From Capitella teleta (taxonomy: Eukaryota; Annelida; Polychaeta; Capitellidae): a stretch of DNA of 64,000 nt. Positions 1 to 11,808 of the stretch are shown in pieces (the stretch's first letter is position 1; every line of letters begins with the position of its first letter). A program made the position numbers and the translations under genes. The stretch spans positions 76,267-140,266 of the forward strand of contig KB294182.1 of the NCBI GenBank assembly GCA_000328365.1. Reading direction: 5' to 3'. A model generated the notes under the pieces. That model saw only the letters and a program-made list of their open reading frames with translations. It searched no databases and had not been told where the DNA came from.

Positions 1-12
1 AATCAAGACTAC

Positions 13-3000
13 CTTTGACACGCTTGGAAGAAGCTAAGAGCAGATGATCCTCAGGGAGAATGCAAGTGATGATTTCAATAGCCCTCTCTGCATGTTCACT
101 GCAAACACAAGATAAATCGAGACAAAAGACTAACACATAAATGACATACAGAGCATGTTGGAATTCTCCAGAGCTGTATTCAAAGACATAAGAGCTGTAG
201 GCCAGGTCTTCGTGGGCTATGGCTACATGCAGGTTATTCTGACCAAAGACAGCCGTGCGGATGTCAAGGGCTGCTTGGTACACTTGCACAGCCTGACAGA
301 CAGCATCCACGTTAAGCAGGTAAAAGCCGTAATCAAGTAATGCATCAGCGTAGATGTGATGCCGGCCACCAAAGTGATCCCTGAGGAGACAATATTCGAA
401 TCCCAAGTTCAAGTTGCACTCTTTCTTTACCTAGCGCACTGCACGGCAAATTTGATCAACAATTCTGCTCTTTGAAACTCACGTTTCACAACACACGCTT
501 TCGCGCATTGCCTGAAGACGTCGACGATGACCTGGAAAGGCAAAATGACGATCACGGATGAATACGGAGTGCGACTTACACGAGGAGGGAGTGAGGGGTT
601 AATCTCATTCAGAGCCGTGCAGCACGCTCGATACGCCTGCGGATTCAAACGCCAACATCTAAGCGATCAACATGCGATGACTGACCATGTCATATTGGCT
701 TTTAGCGAACAGCAGAGCGCAGTACTCAGAGAGGAGAGTGGCTCGGTTGACTTTGTGACCTTGATTCGTCAGTTCTTGAACATATTCCTGCGCCTCCACC
801 CACGACTTCTCAGCGTCCCCGTACTGGCAGTTGGCGTTCCGCACGTGCAGCAGTCTGAAAAAATTCATTAAATGACAATTGAGAAATCTGAATCATTCAA
901 CAAGCACCTGACACAGCATTCGAGGGCATGGAGCAGGGCTTGAGTGGAGCTAGCTTGCTTACACAACTGCAGACACGCTTTGAGTACAACCTCTGCATCA
1001 GGAAACCAGCCTGCATCACTGAGAAAGCCACCTATAAAAAAAAACAACATAGCAGTGAACAGGGGTCAGGTGTCAGTTATACCAAGATTGAATCCTAGCT
1101 GAATCGCTTGTTGAATGCGTTTTGTGCAGCTAGAGGCGTGCACTGTGCAGCAGTGTTGGCTGTACGCTGTTGCCAGGTGGAATGAGACCCTGTGCTTCAT
1201 GAGGGCTTGGAAACAGTGGTGCAACAGGTTTCTAGGGAAAGAAACCACATTGTGAGGCATAACATTAATTATTAAGCCCTGATAAACGATACCAGTCTAA
1301 ATTCAATTATTCATATAATATTGCAAAAAAGGTCTCTTCGGTTATCACTTATCAAGCAAATATTAGTACAGTAAAATCTTGATATGTCAAACTCCCATAA
1401 CTCGAAGCCATTTCGAATCCCCTAGTCCTTCCCTATACCCATACAATGAATTTTGTGATGATATGTCGAACAACCAAAACTCGAAAAGCTCTTTAACTCG
1501 AACTCATTTTCCGTCTCCGCTGGTAACTTTAGGTATCTTTATGTTGAAGTTAACTTAAATACTGGTATGCAAAATTTTCATGCATAGTTGAATGCTAAAG
1601 AAACTTTGCCTGTGATTGGATGCAGCTGTCTCAACTAATTTCTCGACTCGGAGCATCTAATTAGCGCCATTCACACTTTTCTCGAAGTTGACAGCAAGCG
1701 GTTCTAGGAGTAACTCCCGATTCCTATTCATGTTTAAAATAGGTGTCAAAACAAAGATTCAGAGCCTCATTCAATACGTTCCTTTGAGGTCGGCATTATT
1801 TAGAGACATGCAACGATTACAGAAATCTACAAAGCGTTTGTGATCTTTTTAAATCGGCAATATCAGAGAAAATATGATAGGCACTAAAGACTTCAAAGGG
1901 GCTGGATAATTGGTATATTAATGAGCGGGGTATGAGGGGGCAGTATTAGGTCATCATTTTGTCTCTGCAATTACTCTAGTCATCGTGGCTACAATGAGAA
2001 AACTCCACTGGACTCATTTTTTCCCCCATGCTTGTTCCATGTTAGTATATCTCGAAGGCTCTACACCGCGAAGTGATTTTTACGGTCCCTTGAAATTCGA
2101 CATATCAAGATTATACCGCATGTCTTTTACACACAAATCGAAAAGATGCATTGACCTGGCATTACAAAAAGCTGAATTAAAATAGTAGCTAATTTCTCTC
2201 TGTTATATCCCGGGTAAATACTACAATTAATAATTAATTATTTTAACTGCAATCTGAGACCTTTGAGTATGACCCTAAGGTTCACCCACTGACCTTTTAT
2301 CATGGACTTTGAGTACACGTGCAAAGATTTCAAGACATGAGAATTCTTGACCCAGCTCAACCAGCATTCCTTTGTTGTAAAGCTGTAAGAATGGAGAGAG
2401 GCTTTGTTAATCAACTTTTGATAAAGCAATAATAGGAAAATAATGAGTTAATGATAATATGATACTCAGCAAAATGAATGAGGGTCATTTGGAAAGTCAC
2501 TGACCAGGAGGAATTGGCTGAATTCCTCTATTTGCAAACAACTGAAAGAGTAAGTTTACATGATCTTGATTGAATGAGGCGTTCAAATGATTGAGTACAC
2601 CATGATAGCCACTTTATCTTCAAGAATTTCAAAGTATGATACTACATGCTGTTGTTGACATTAGCTAAAGTAACCACTATTGCCCCAAGTTCTGATATTT
2701 ACTGCATTATCTTAAAATTGAGAGTGGTCACAAAGGATGCTCCTGCATTTCCACTCAGAAAAGTGCACGAGCCTAAGGATCAATTCCCACTCACCCACTA
2801 AACCATCATATCACATGGCACTGATGGCAGCCCTAGGTGTAATGACTAAGGAAAGCCTTGAGTTGGTCAAGGAAAGAGAAAGACCTAGAAAATTAAGAAT
2901 CCATGGGAATGATGAGAAGTTGACTTTCCAGAAGGAGATCCATTTGAGATTTCTCAACCAAGACACAAAATTGTTTTCACAGTTATATAGTGCTTTTGTA

Positions 3001-4644
3001 AGAACCTGCGTAAAGTATGCTGCCCAAGTCTGGGCTTCAAGATTGAGGAAGAATCTGGAGAAACTTGAGGGAGGCAAATGCTCGCTCCCAACCATGCGGT
3101 GGCCTCATCAAAACATTATTATAAGCCACTTTCCAGCATTTCAGATTTATGATTTCAACAATTTTCTCTTCTTCTTCAATGTAAATACAGCATCCTCAAG
3201 AGGACAGTGCTGAGAACTTATATAAAACCCCACACGACTATCACTCTGCCCCCGCACTGAATCTGCCATCGCATCACTATTCCCTGGTACAAGAGACAAC
3301 CACTTCAAGTTCATTCTTTTAAAAACAGACTAAGAAACTATACAAGATTTGGATTAAATTCATTTAAAAACAGACTTGAAAGTTGGAAGTACCACACCCA
3401 CAGAATAAATTTGTCCTGGCAGTTTGATCACTATAGTCAAAGAGGAAGAATAATGAGTAGACATATGGCGTAAACGCGAGCAAAGTTTCCTAATTGTAGA
3501 CGGCCAGGCTCGAGTACCAGTCCCCGCTTAACATGTGTTTGACATAAACCTGGCTGAAAAATGACAAAAAAAAATCGCTGTTAGCACAGCCATATCTTTT
3601 TACTCCAAAGAGTGAGAGCTTAAAAATTTTAAAAATATAGAGACGCAACAATCATGAATATATTGTAAAAATTTCAAATCAATGATCAGAAACGTTTTTG
3701 TTTTTTAAGCGATTGCGAGCTGTCTACATGTAGAGTCCAGGGAGTGGTTGGTGTGTAATTAAAAAGCCTTTGTTAAGCTCCTTATCACCAAACTCGCCAC
3801 GCTGCTCGTTGAAGCAATGATGCAGGCTGACTTTTCTTAATAGCGGTGACCGACGATTTAACAAACTTAACTAATACTTTAATTACGCAGCAAACACTCC
3901 CTGGACTCAGCGTGGAGACAGCTAGCAATCGCTCAAAGAACCTTCTGATAATGTTCTGGTACTGTGAGTGTAAAAAAAAAAAATTGATGCTTGTGTTTCT
4001 CGAAAAAAAGAAAAAAAAAAAAGAAAAGAAAATAATAATAAAATTATGTATCATACATTGTATTTTAGTATATTTTCAGTATTATTCACCCTTCATTGAT
4101 TGATTTCTGTGTATTATTGTTTCTGCAAGTCCACTAAAAATTTCAGTCTATTTGGATAACAAGTAAAAAAAGTTACATTGAATTTTGTAGTTGCGGCTTC
4201 ATTTTCTCTATCTCCACAATGAATGAATGATTGATGAAAATGTGAATGTTACAGAATCCTTGAATTCATTTTGATCATAACTGTTTTTTTAAATAATGCT
4301 ACAGCAATAATTTAAACACCTCCAGAATGCGGTCAGTAAGTTCTTTTGAATGGAATAACATTCCCTAATATTATTACAAGTTCGAAATTTTATGGTCGTC
4401 CCTAGGCTAGTGAGTGACTTTGTTACTAGTTTAGTTAGTGACATGACAGTCTGTGAAAAATACCTAGTTTTGTAGTGAAACGCAATTCACAATTTCCACT
4501 CACTTGATAATAAATATCGAATTGCACATTATCTGGAAATAATCTCAACTCTGACTTGAAAGCCCGAAAATGGGAAACGACCACAGAAACGGCCGTATTA
4601 TAAAGGGAATCTGGAACCCAATCCAAGTCGCAGGCGGACGCCAT
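13..4644 (-). CDS. APPBP2: APPBP2 orthologue, exons 1-9 (3' part outside window)
   Basis: APPBP2 (PAT1) is a TPR-rich adaptor that binds the sorting signal of amyloid precursor protein and microtubules, and is also a substrate receptor of CUL2 ubiquitin ligases. Coding exons read on the minus strand: 4504-4644, 2294-2382, 1083-1231, 908-1031, 686-854, 580-636, 431-531, 150-380, 13-98. All have GT donors and AG acceptors and phases that fit, giving 382 codons plus one base. Landmarks: DLDWVPDSLYNTAVS at the N terminus (BC-box region), NLLHHCFQALM, GFLSDAGW, LECCVRLLHVRN, CALLFAKSQYD, KACVVKREF, DYGFYLLNVD, AHEDLAYSSYV and PEDHLLLASSKRVK, all collinear with the human protein from memory. Human APPBP2 is about 585 residues, so roughly the last third lies beyond base 1. 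Introns 3-8 are 48-53 nt; introns 1 and 2 are 2121 and 1062 nt and contain transposon remains. Exon joins are inferred from splice consensus and homology. Confidence 0.93.
1369..2118. mobile_element. Pogo/Tigger-like non-autonomous DNA transposon
   Basis: A 750-bp element sits inside APPBP2 intron 2. Its ends are inverted copies of each other over 24 nt with about 20 matches, sharing the core ATCTTGATATGTC. The left end starts CAGTAAAATC directly after a TA dinucleotide, as in pogo/Tigger elements, and the subterminal parts carry the AACTCGAA-type motifs also seen in the element at 7470. The right flank no longer reads TA, so this copy is older or mutated. I see no transposase reading frame. 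Removing it would leave about 310 nt of intron. Confidence 0.6.
2950..3350 (+). mobile_element. Decayed CR1/L2-like LINE fragment in APPBP2 intron 1
   Basis: The plus-strand translation contains LYSAFVRTCVKYAAQVWASR followed by a lysine-rich stretch. This aligns with LYKSFVRPHLEYANQVWKPH in the better-preserved LINE at 12588-13288, i.e. the region just after the reverse transcriptase domain. The frame is open from about 2737 to 3213, and weaker matches in other frames (TRDNHFKF against TSRGHPLKL) suggest that it continues to about 3350. It lies antisense to APPBP2 and is 5'-truncated. The exact ends are uncertain. Confidence 0.5.
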
Positions 4645-4669
4645 TTTGGGAGATTCCTAAGTGACGTCA
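4640..4669 (-). promoter_or_regulatory. APPBP2 proximal promoter: CRE and YY1-like site over the start codon
   Basis: A perfect palindromic cAMP response element, TGACGTCA, lies at 4662-4669, 17 nt upstream of the APPBP2 start codon (4644-4642). The start codon is embedded in AAAATGGCG on the minus strand, which fits the YY1 consensus AANATGGC; in many animals this motif overlaps the initiation codon of housekeeping genes. The transcription start is not visible, but a site inside or just above a short 5' UTR is the simplest reading. Confidence 0.5.
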
Positions 4670-4869
4670 TGCATGTTTACCAACACATGGAAATTATCTA
4701 TTTCAATCAAATTTTCTATATATCCGTCAAACAATAGACGCGTACCTCGCGTATGCTACTCATCACAAATTAAAACTCTGCTCACTATTAAGCAGGCATC
4801 TTTAGTCAAAAAGGGATATAATTTAGCTTAATTGTGAATGATGACCATTCACAGGAGACCGAGAGTCTG

Positions 4870-6720
4870 CACAGGTCGAATATTATTGCAGGACAGCATA
4901 ATGGTGCATATACAATAATGGAAGGAAGGTTAAAAATTTTTTGTTGATAAATTCAAAACAAATGTTTGTCATAACTGTAGTAGGTTCCGTGAGAAAGAAG
5001 TTAGGAAAATTATAGTTCACATTGCGGTGATTTCTGCATATATCTTTGGTCATGGGGCATCCTGAGATGATGTGGGTCTCATCCTGGATTTGTCCACACT
5101 GACACAATCTTTCTTCTCAGGGCCGATGCATCGATCTGTCTTTTTCAATTGCAAGATTGTGCGATTAGAGGCAGAATTTTGTCACGGCAATTCTTTCGTG
5201 TTCTTTCACGGCTCGGTCTGTGTACATCGCATGTAACGTCATGTTGGGGTTGATTTCCATGTATGTTTGGTACTTCGTCCTTTCAGATCTATGAATCCTG
5301 TTGTGGAGCATTCTTGTTTCTTCCTCGGGGTTGTAGGTCTCTATCGTGGTGATGTATACTGGCCACAAGTTTTTATGGAATCTCCTCACAATTTTAGCGC
5401 TTGCATAAACAAGTCATCAGTTATACTTTCCTTTTCTTCAGGCATTTTGGCTGGGTTGTTTTTATCATCTGTACCAAAGGGGGGGGTGCCAATCTCCACT
5501 AGACATAAATCAGATACTGTTATTTTTTTGCACTCCAAGCAATGTTCTCACACATGACATGTATAATGGTGAAGCTAATCTGCTTGCTCCCTCCGTCAGC
5601 CAAGTCTAGCAACCAAATTGTATGGCACACATGAGTGCAGCTTGAAATACCTTCATGTTAACAGCAAAAGGCATGTCACTGTTTTTTCTAATGGATAATT
5701 CAAACTTGACAGCATGTGCTAGTTTTGCATGGCATTGTGTTTTGATTGATGTATTAATTTTGCCATGTTAAGAGAAGATTTACCCAAAATATCAGTTGTT
5801 GATTTCTAGTGAGCCATCGATTAATGGTTGGCCGTCCTCATCTGTTTCTTTGATCACCATGAACTTTGTTTTGCCATTGTTTATGACCATCCCTGATGAT
5901 TTGCAGAAGTCGCTGAGGATCCGTATTTTCTTCATGGCGTGTTCTCTGTTAGTTGCTGGGATGATTGTGTTGTCCATCAACATTAGGCTGTGTAGCCATT
6001 GGAGGTAGCCGTCTGGCTGGCATCTATCTTTTAGGCTTTTTATGCGGTTATTGACCCCAAAAGTGAATAGTAGACATGACGTTGGGGATCATTGCCGAAC
6101 GCCTATCGATGCAGTCACAATTGCAGTTCTTAGAATCCTTCATGTGCATTGGTGAACTGCTGCAATTGCCTGAACCTTTGTTGCTCCACATCCCAGTTCT
6201 GTCATCCTCTTTAGCATAAGATTGCTTGGCACTCGATCATATGCTTTGGAAAAATCAACTGACGTGACATAGAGCTTTTAACGCCTGTGACATGCAAAGT
6301 CGATAAGCAACCGTAACGTCAACAAGTACACGATACGTCCTCTTCATTTCTGTGACCCTGCTTGTTCTCTTTCAAGTTGAAATAATAATGCAAGGCGATT
6401 GTTGAAGACAATGTTGTATACTTTTGCAAACGAGTCCATCAGCAATATCCCACGATAGTTATCGCAGAGCTTCTTGTTTCCCTTTTTGAAGAGAATCACA
6501 AGTTTGGTATAGGCCCATGATTTTGGGTAAGCATGAGCAGCCAGCAATTGTAAAAATACTGATGCTATGAAAACAATCCAATTGACAGGCAGCAACTTTA
6601 GGAGGCCTGGTATAATTCCCGATAGCCCACCACTTTTGTTCTTCTTCAGGAAGCGCAGATGCAGTGATATATGAGCATGCACGCATGTCATGCGTGTTTT
6701 ACTGCTTCATAAAGTTCCTT
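4870..6720 (-). mobile_element. Degenerate non-LTR retrotransposon (LINE), minus strand
   Basis: Three collinear minus-strand blocks come from one reverse-transcriptase ORF with frame breaks. At 6691-6344 is an RT block with KKNKSGGLSGI, PKSWAYTKLVILFKKGNK, CDNYRGI and EREQAGSQKG. At 5983-5792, MLMDNTIIPATNREHAMKK (a change from the usual DD catalytic pair) is followed by GMVINNGKTKFMVI. At 5389-4883 is the C-terminal part, ending in a CQCGQ..ETHIISGCP zinc-knuckle-like motif typical of LINE tails. Several stops and frameshifts separate the blocks and the 5' ORF and endonuclease are absent, so it is a dead, 5'-truncated copy. I cannot assign its clade with confidence. It lies just upstream of the APPBP2 promoter, in the same orientation as that gene. 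Confidence 0.8.
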
Positions 6721-7263
6721 CAAATTCACAATTCAGTCTGCATTAAGAAAAATGATTAATATCAGCTGATCATACACATTGATATAGATTGAAGCCAATG
6801 TTGATTCATGAATATAAAATTATGTGACTGATAGCAACTTTGAAATTATTTTGTCCTCGGACAAACGCTTTACACTGTTTCACTTGAACATCAGCACATA
6901 GATGGTTATTTAACTTGGGCTGACAATTCCCTCCATAAACAGTAATTTTATACAGGCTGGAATGAATTAAAAAGCTAATATACATTACAAAAAATGGTCA
7001 TTAGAAATGCATAGAAACAATATTGGATTTTGTTTTTTGTGTGCAGATTATTGACATCAAACCTCTTTGATGTCATTTTCTGGGGTCAAACAAATGTTCT
7101 GTATGGGTATTATTTGCTTAACAAGCGCAGACAAGTCAGTTCCTACTAGTTCCCAGTCGGGGAATCAAAAGCCGCCCTTCTGGACACTGATCTTCATTGG
7201 GACTAAAGTGTCCTATGCTCTAATGGCTCGGCCAATGGTGGTGGAGTGTAAGTTACTAAGAAT
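6721..7263. other. Intergenic, AT-rich, nothing recognised
   Basis: This stretch between the LINE and the next repeat is AT-rich. I see no coding frame with homology, no RNA gene and no clear repeat boundary in it. Confidence 0.5.
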
Positions 7264-7300
7264 ATGTATGAGGGTTGTTCGAGAAGTTTTCGGCCTGAGA
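7264..7300 (+). mobile_element. Possible mariner-type transposon end
   Basis: TATGAGGGTTGTTCGAGAAG and the following TTTTCGGCCTGA resemble the terminal inverted repeat of mariner-like elements (TA, then GAGGGTTGTTC, then a GAAGTTTTCGG-type sequence). No matching opposite end was found before or after the Tigger insertion that begins 170 nt downstream, so this is probably a truncated relic. The call rests on motif memory alone. Confidence 0.3.
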
Positions 7301-7469
7301 TAGAACACTTTAAAAAAGAAATTTATAATTTGGCTTGAATATAGGTTATCTCTTTGGATGAAAAAGTATTGAATTTCCCAGAAAGTCACACGACCCCTTT
7401 TGATATCATTTTGTAAAAGAAGGGGTTGGCATTTCATCAAAATGTGCTGAACTCCTGAATAACGCAATA

Positions 7470-8692
7470 CAGTGAAACCCCACTAACTCGAATTTGAAGG
7501 GACCAGCGAAAACACTCAACGAAGAGGGTTTTCAACGAATCGGGGTTTTTCGAATTCTCAACATTTTGGTAACATTATGATCTATGAGATGACGTTATGA
7601 TAGCGTATTGATCTCAAATTACGTTATGATAGAGTAATGACTTCCCCTTGAAGACTTTAAAGTTGCTAACACATGAGCAAAAAAAATTAAAACGATTTGC
7701 TTGCCTTGTTTATTACAAAATATACAAAATCGGCCAAGAGAGAGGGATATTCTTTGTTCTTGTCGCCTTGAACTACAGCATCAACGTCTTTTCCATGTCT
7801 GGGTATTCACACAACCTCGCTCGCTTCCTGTCACCTCCACTCTTTCTATAATGCGCTTAAATCTTCTCGGAATTTTTGATCTAAGTTTACAGGGTGCTTG
7901 GTGGAATTCCAAACTTATTGGCGATGACCTTTTTCTACCCTCCAGCTTCAGATTCGCTGATCGCCAGGAACTTGGTGTCCAGGGTTACACACGTGATCTT
8001 TCGTTTAGTCGCCATTATTGCAGAGATGTCTCGAAGAGATTCGTTGATAGACTGATTAATTTGTTGTGACGAATAAACGGGTTTATACTGATGGGAAGAG
8101 TTTATTATTAATTTCTTTCGCCTATACAACATCTGAGGCTATACCGCTTATTCAACATCTGAGGCTATACCACTTTCTGTAATCGTCTTCATCAAAGAGG
8201 CCTTCATGTGTTTTATTCCAATCGAAAATCCATTACATGCTCTCTCTTCTATTGTTAACCAAACATCGTGAACAAAAGAACACTTGCTGCTAATTGAACC
8301 TTTGAAAATGGCGGTTGCTTTAATCGACACGATGCGGTTGATTACGCAATAAAAAGACAGAGACGGAGACGCTGACTTCTGAACATGCGAGAGGTGATAC
8401 GCGAGTCGAACTCTGTTTGTAAACGATTGTCCAAAACAATAAACAGAGTTGCGTTATTTGCAATTAGCGAAAGGGTTCTTTGATCGAAAAAAAAACTTTG
8501 ACGAATACGATTCGATTTTGCTCAAGGGACCAAAAAATATGTTCGAGGAACAGAGTTTTTTGACGAAGTGGTGTTCAAGGAATCCGAGCAATCTGTAATG
8601 CTAAAATATAAGGGAGTCGTCGGGACTTTGAAAACACTACAACGAAGAGGAGTCTTCGAGTTATTCGTTTTCGAGTTATTGGGGTTTCACTG
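7470..8692 (-). mobile_element. Internally deleted pogo/Tigger transposon with transposase N-terminus
   Basis: A 1223-bp element is bounded by 23-bp inverted repeats beginning CAGTGAAACCCCA (one mismatch) and flanked by TA at 7468-7469 and 8693-8694, the TA target duplication of Tc1/mariner/pogo elements. On the minus strand, from 8015, MATKRKITCVTLDTKF, KKVIANKFGIPPSTL, RKRARLCEYPDMEKTLMLWF and KNIPLSWPIL match in order the CENP-B-like DNA-binding domain of Tigger transposases. Stops and frame changes interrupt it. No DDE catalytic domain follows before the left repeat, so most of the transposase has been lost. Subterminal sequences repeat short TTCGA/CGAAG motifs. A 19-bp direct repeat (CAACATCTGAGGCTATACC) occurs at 8127 and 8153. 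Confidence 0.85.
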
Positions 8693-8694
8693 TA

Positions 8695-9178
8695 ATTCAC
8701 CATCGGTCATATACACTGTTAAACGCTTAATTATTGACAAAAAAGTCCAAAATTTTCTTCATAGACGCATCAAAAAATAAATGGGTGTGTAAAACTTTGA
8801 TGGAATTATTATATAAAATAAAGCCCAGAAGAGAGCACTTGACCATACATATGTTCCCTCTGATTATTAAACATACACTAAAATAGAAAAACAAAGACAC
8901 ATTTTCATGTACATGTGCCAAATTTGATCGAAATGAGAATATCCAAAGAAGATCTAATGGTCCTGTAAAAGCTCACCTTGAAACCTGTTATGGGATTTTG
9001 ACATTGCGGCAAAATTGTAAACAAATAAAGAGCATTTTGTATCAATATTGTATTTTCCAAAGAGAGCATCATCTGATAATTGATTCATTTTGTGAGATAT
9101 TGAAGTAATACATTAGGAGTGCAAATATTCTCAAATCATTAAAGTAGTATGTCATAATTATCCATATATTTGCATACT
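8695..9178. other. Intergenic, nothing recognised
   Basis: AT-rich sequence between the Tigger element and a SINE fragment. If the Tigger element landed in an older mariner-type copy, the right part of that copy would lie here, but I see no terminal repeat to prove it. Confidence 0.4.
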
Positions 9179-9239
9179 GGCGCCCGTATCACCCGAACGG
9201 GTTGGGTGGAGCCGTAAAACCCCAATCACTCAATCACTT
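9179..9239 (+). mobile_element. SINE 3' fragment (same family as 50119-50625)
   Basis: GGCGCCCGTATCACCCGAAC, then GGTTGGGTGGAGCCGTAAAA and CCCCAATCACTCAATCACTT, is the reverse complement of the start of the SINE copy near 50305-50365 (about 85-90% match by eye). Only about 60 bp is present; the tRNA-like head is missing, as expected for a 5'-truncated retroposon in plus orientation. Confidence 0.75.
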
Positions 9240-9535
9240 TGCATAATTGCATAATTATATATTTGCATGCTCCTTTCAGTCAATATTATGTGAATCGAAT
9301 ATGTTCATTCAGACATACATATATAGTAATACAAATATAATAAAATACATTATCAGTAAAGCAGAATTTCAAGACAGCAATTAACAGATACCTCGAATAA
9401 ATGTCTTTTCCAAATTATACAAATATTTAACATATGTTTCCAAATAATTTGTAGCAGATAGCTATAGAGTTGGGTTACCCTAAGCAGTCTGATCATTCTA
9501 CGGCTGATTAGTGCTATCTACGTTGCCAATTGCAA

Positions 9536-9682
9536 ATGGAAGATTTGTTATCGCATCTCCTTTCTGGAGGTCGACAACCTCCTGCTTTGGTGCTGCCAAC
9601 GATGCAGAACCCGTCTGCCAAGGGAACGAATGATGTGTTAACTGAGTACTCTAGCCTGTTTTCAAGTGTAGTGCCGGTTTGA
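9536..9682 (+). CDS. Possible 48-aa ORF or terminal exon, unidentified
   Basis: An open frame from an ATG at 9536 encodes MEDLLSHLLSGGRQPPALVL followed by PTMQNPSAKG and ending SSLFSSVVPV. The same frame is open upstream back to an AG at 9510-9511, so it could be the last coding exon of a longer gene. An AATAAA signal lies at 9952-9957, about 270 nt past the stop, after a T-rich stretch like a 3' UTR. The composition looks more protein-like than the surrounding repeat debris, but I recognise no family and cannot exclude chance or a decayed element. Confidence 0.25.
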   Translation: MEDLLSHLLSGGRQPPALVLPTMQNPSAKGTNDVLTEYSSLFSSVVPV

Positions 9683-9957
9683 ACATGAACTTGATTCGCT
9701 ATTGATGTCCTTGTTACTCTTTATATGCTCGTATGTTACCCGGTTTGTTGTGTACCTTTTTATTTGTGTGGTGCTGCATAGGTTTTATTTTTGGCTTTGT
9801 AAGTTTACCCGCCATGATTATGATTCTATTCGTGCACTTCGTTCTTTTAGCTCACTCTTTTTGTGTGTGATAAAGTGGCCTTTACCAAAATCATTTTTGG
9901 TGCATCAAATAACGACTCAAAGTCCATTTTTAACCAGTTGTCCCTCCCTTTAATAAA

Positions 9958-11250
9958 CAGATATCTGGGAAGGAAATAGGAATGAGATATCGTCAATTAC
10001 ATGCTGTTGTAATATTTTCAATCATATTTTTATTCCTGGGCTGATAGAACGATGGATTTAAAGCTCTGAATAGCGATCGACATACTTGGTCAAAAAACAC
10101 GGAAGTGCAGTCAATTAACCTTTTTTTATTCGAGAAGAATTACAGAAACCAGTTTCTATATATCCATGTAATAAAATTGAAAATACAGACACACAAAAAA
10201 CAAAAAAACATGTACAAGTAGGTAATGAAAAAGTCCACGGAAAAATAATAATCACAGGTTCAGCTTGATGGACTTTCTTTTTCTCTTGATTTAGATCCTT
10301 AAAATGGTGAAAAATGTTTTTTTTTTTTTTTGAGAAGCGGAAAAGGATCACTTCTTGTCTTCTGCATAGCTTTAGCAATTCCAAAAAGAACGTATGTTTC
10401 TTCTCTTCTTAGACATCTTGGTTGCCGTGAACAGCAACAGCTATGCCCACAGTGTCAGACTGAGGCTGTACATGCGTGAGAATATTTAAAATAATGAAGT
10501 ATTGAATCAAATTGAAATTCGTATTTCAACCAGGCAATGGAACCAAGAGACATTGTCAACATTTTAACAATTAACTATCAACACGAGTCCATCAAATAAA
10601 CTCAAGAGTTTATAACTGACTCCTGCTTGGCTCGTCGACACAGCTTGACAGCGCCGAATGCAACACTGTGTTATTGCTCACTTTGAGAAGAAACGGAGCA
10701 TTTCGTCCGTTAAGAGCAGAATAAGATCTACTTTACATTTAAAATCCTTCAAAACGATCCATCCCCCTTTAATTTCGCAGTAAATTGGTCTATTCTGTGG
10801 ATGATCACGATCGCTCCGACATAATATCTATAGCTAACAGAGCGTTCAGCGATGTGTGTCACTTTTATTTGACACAATAGGGGACCAATGGCTGATAGAC
10901 TTCTTGGTCTCCAAATATTTTGTTGAATTTTAAAATGGGCAGGAATCTTTTTATGCGCCGCCCCTAACACAATTTCCATGTTAACTTAACTTGTTGCTGT
11001 CAGAATTTCTTTTTTTTTTCATCACAATAAAGCCAATAGACAATTAAGCAGTGCACTCAATTAAAATCAATTATCAGATGGGGAGAGAATGTGTTATGAG
11101 AGGCTAATACATGAAACTTTTGACTCCTATAAAGAGACTTTGACACTGATTTTGGCAGAAGTGCACACAATCAAAAATTAGCAGTGCCATGGAAATAATA
11201 AAGCTGCGTTTGAATTTGTGAATAATAATCTAGCTATCTTCCAAATTTTA
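9958..11250. other. Intergenic, nothing recognised
   Basis: AT-rich DNA with short A and T runs and no frame or repeat that I can name. Confidence 0.4.
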
Positions 11251-11365
11251 TACTTACAGGTTACTTGCAGGTCCTCTTCTGATATTCAGGCTTTAATAGC
11301 CTCTTACGATCAGCTCCTTTTATTTTATTTTATTGTGATACATTTTATGGTGGCAGGAAAAATGT
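11251..11365 (-). mobile_element. 3' end fragment of CR1/L2-like LINE (copy A)
   Basis: About 110 bp matches the 3' UTR of the LINE at 12588-13288, including TCCTCTTCTGATATTCAGGC, TAATAGCCTCTTACGATCAG and CTCCTTTTATTTTATTTTAT, at roughly 90% identity by eye. Like copy B, it ends on the minus strand with two CCTGTAAGTA-like decamers (11251-11260, and a diverged one to 11271). It is a very short 5'-truncated insertion of the same family, in the same orientation and 1.3 kb away. Confidence 0.75.
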
Positions 11366-11739
11366 TGTCTCTATTATTGCACAATCTATGTTAGACCGAG
11401 AATTTTTCGAATAACCCTGGTATGTGGTTATTTAGTGCAGTAAAATCTCGTTACATTAACACTCATTTCACTGACAAATTCAGCTTTGGGGATCTGATGG
11501 CTGCTCGTAGCAGGTAAACATTGGCCATGATGGATACTGTCATGATATTTGAGCTGGTACGTGAATGTGTCCTAATGAATTTTTTTCTGAATTACAACAA
11601 CACTTATATACATGTATTTTGACTTTGTAAAGTCGGTAAATTTGAGTAAAATTGAAAGTTTTTGTTTTTAATTAGAAAAATTCAAAATTGATAAATTATA
11701 ACGATTCGGGATCATGATTGTTAATTTAGTTGCGTGAGT

Positions 11740-11752
11740 AAAAAAAAAAAAA

Positions 11753-11808
<56 letters not shown>

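Noticed and set aside
527-871. 114-codon plus-strand frame
   Set aside because: Antisense to APPBP2 exons 5-6, whose homology is unambiguous.
11438-11460. CAGTAAAATCTCGTTACATT, like a pogo/Tigger end
   Set aside because: Only one end; no inverted partner or TA duplication found nearby.
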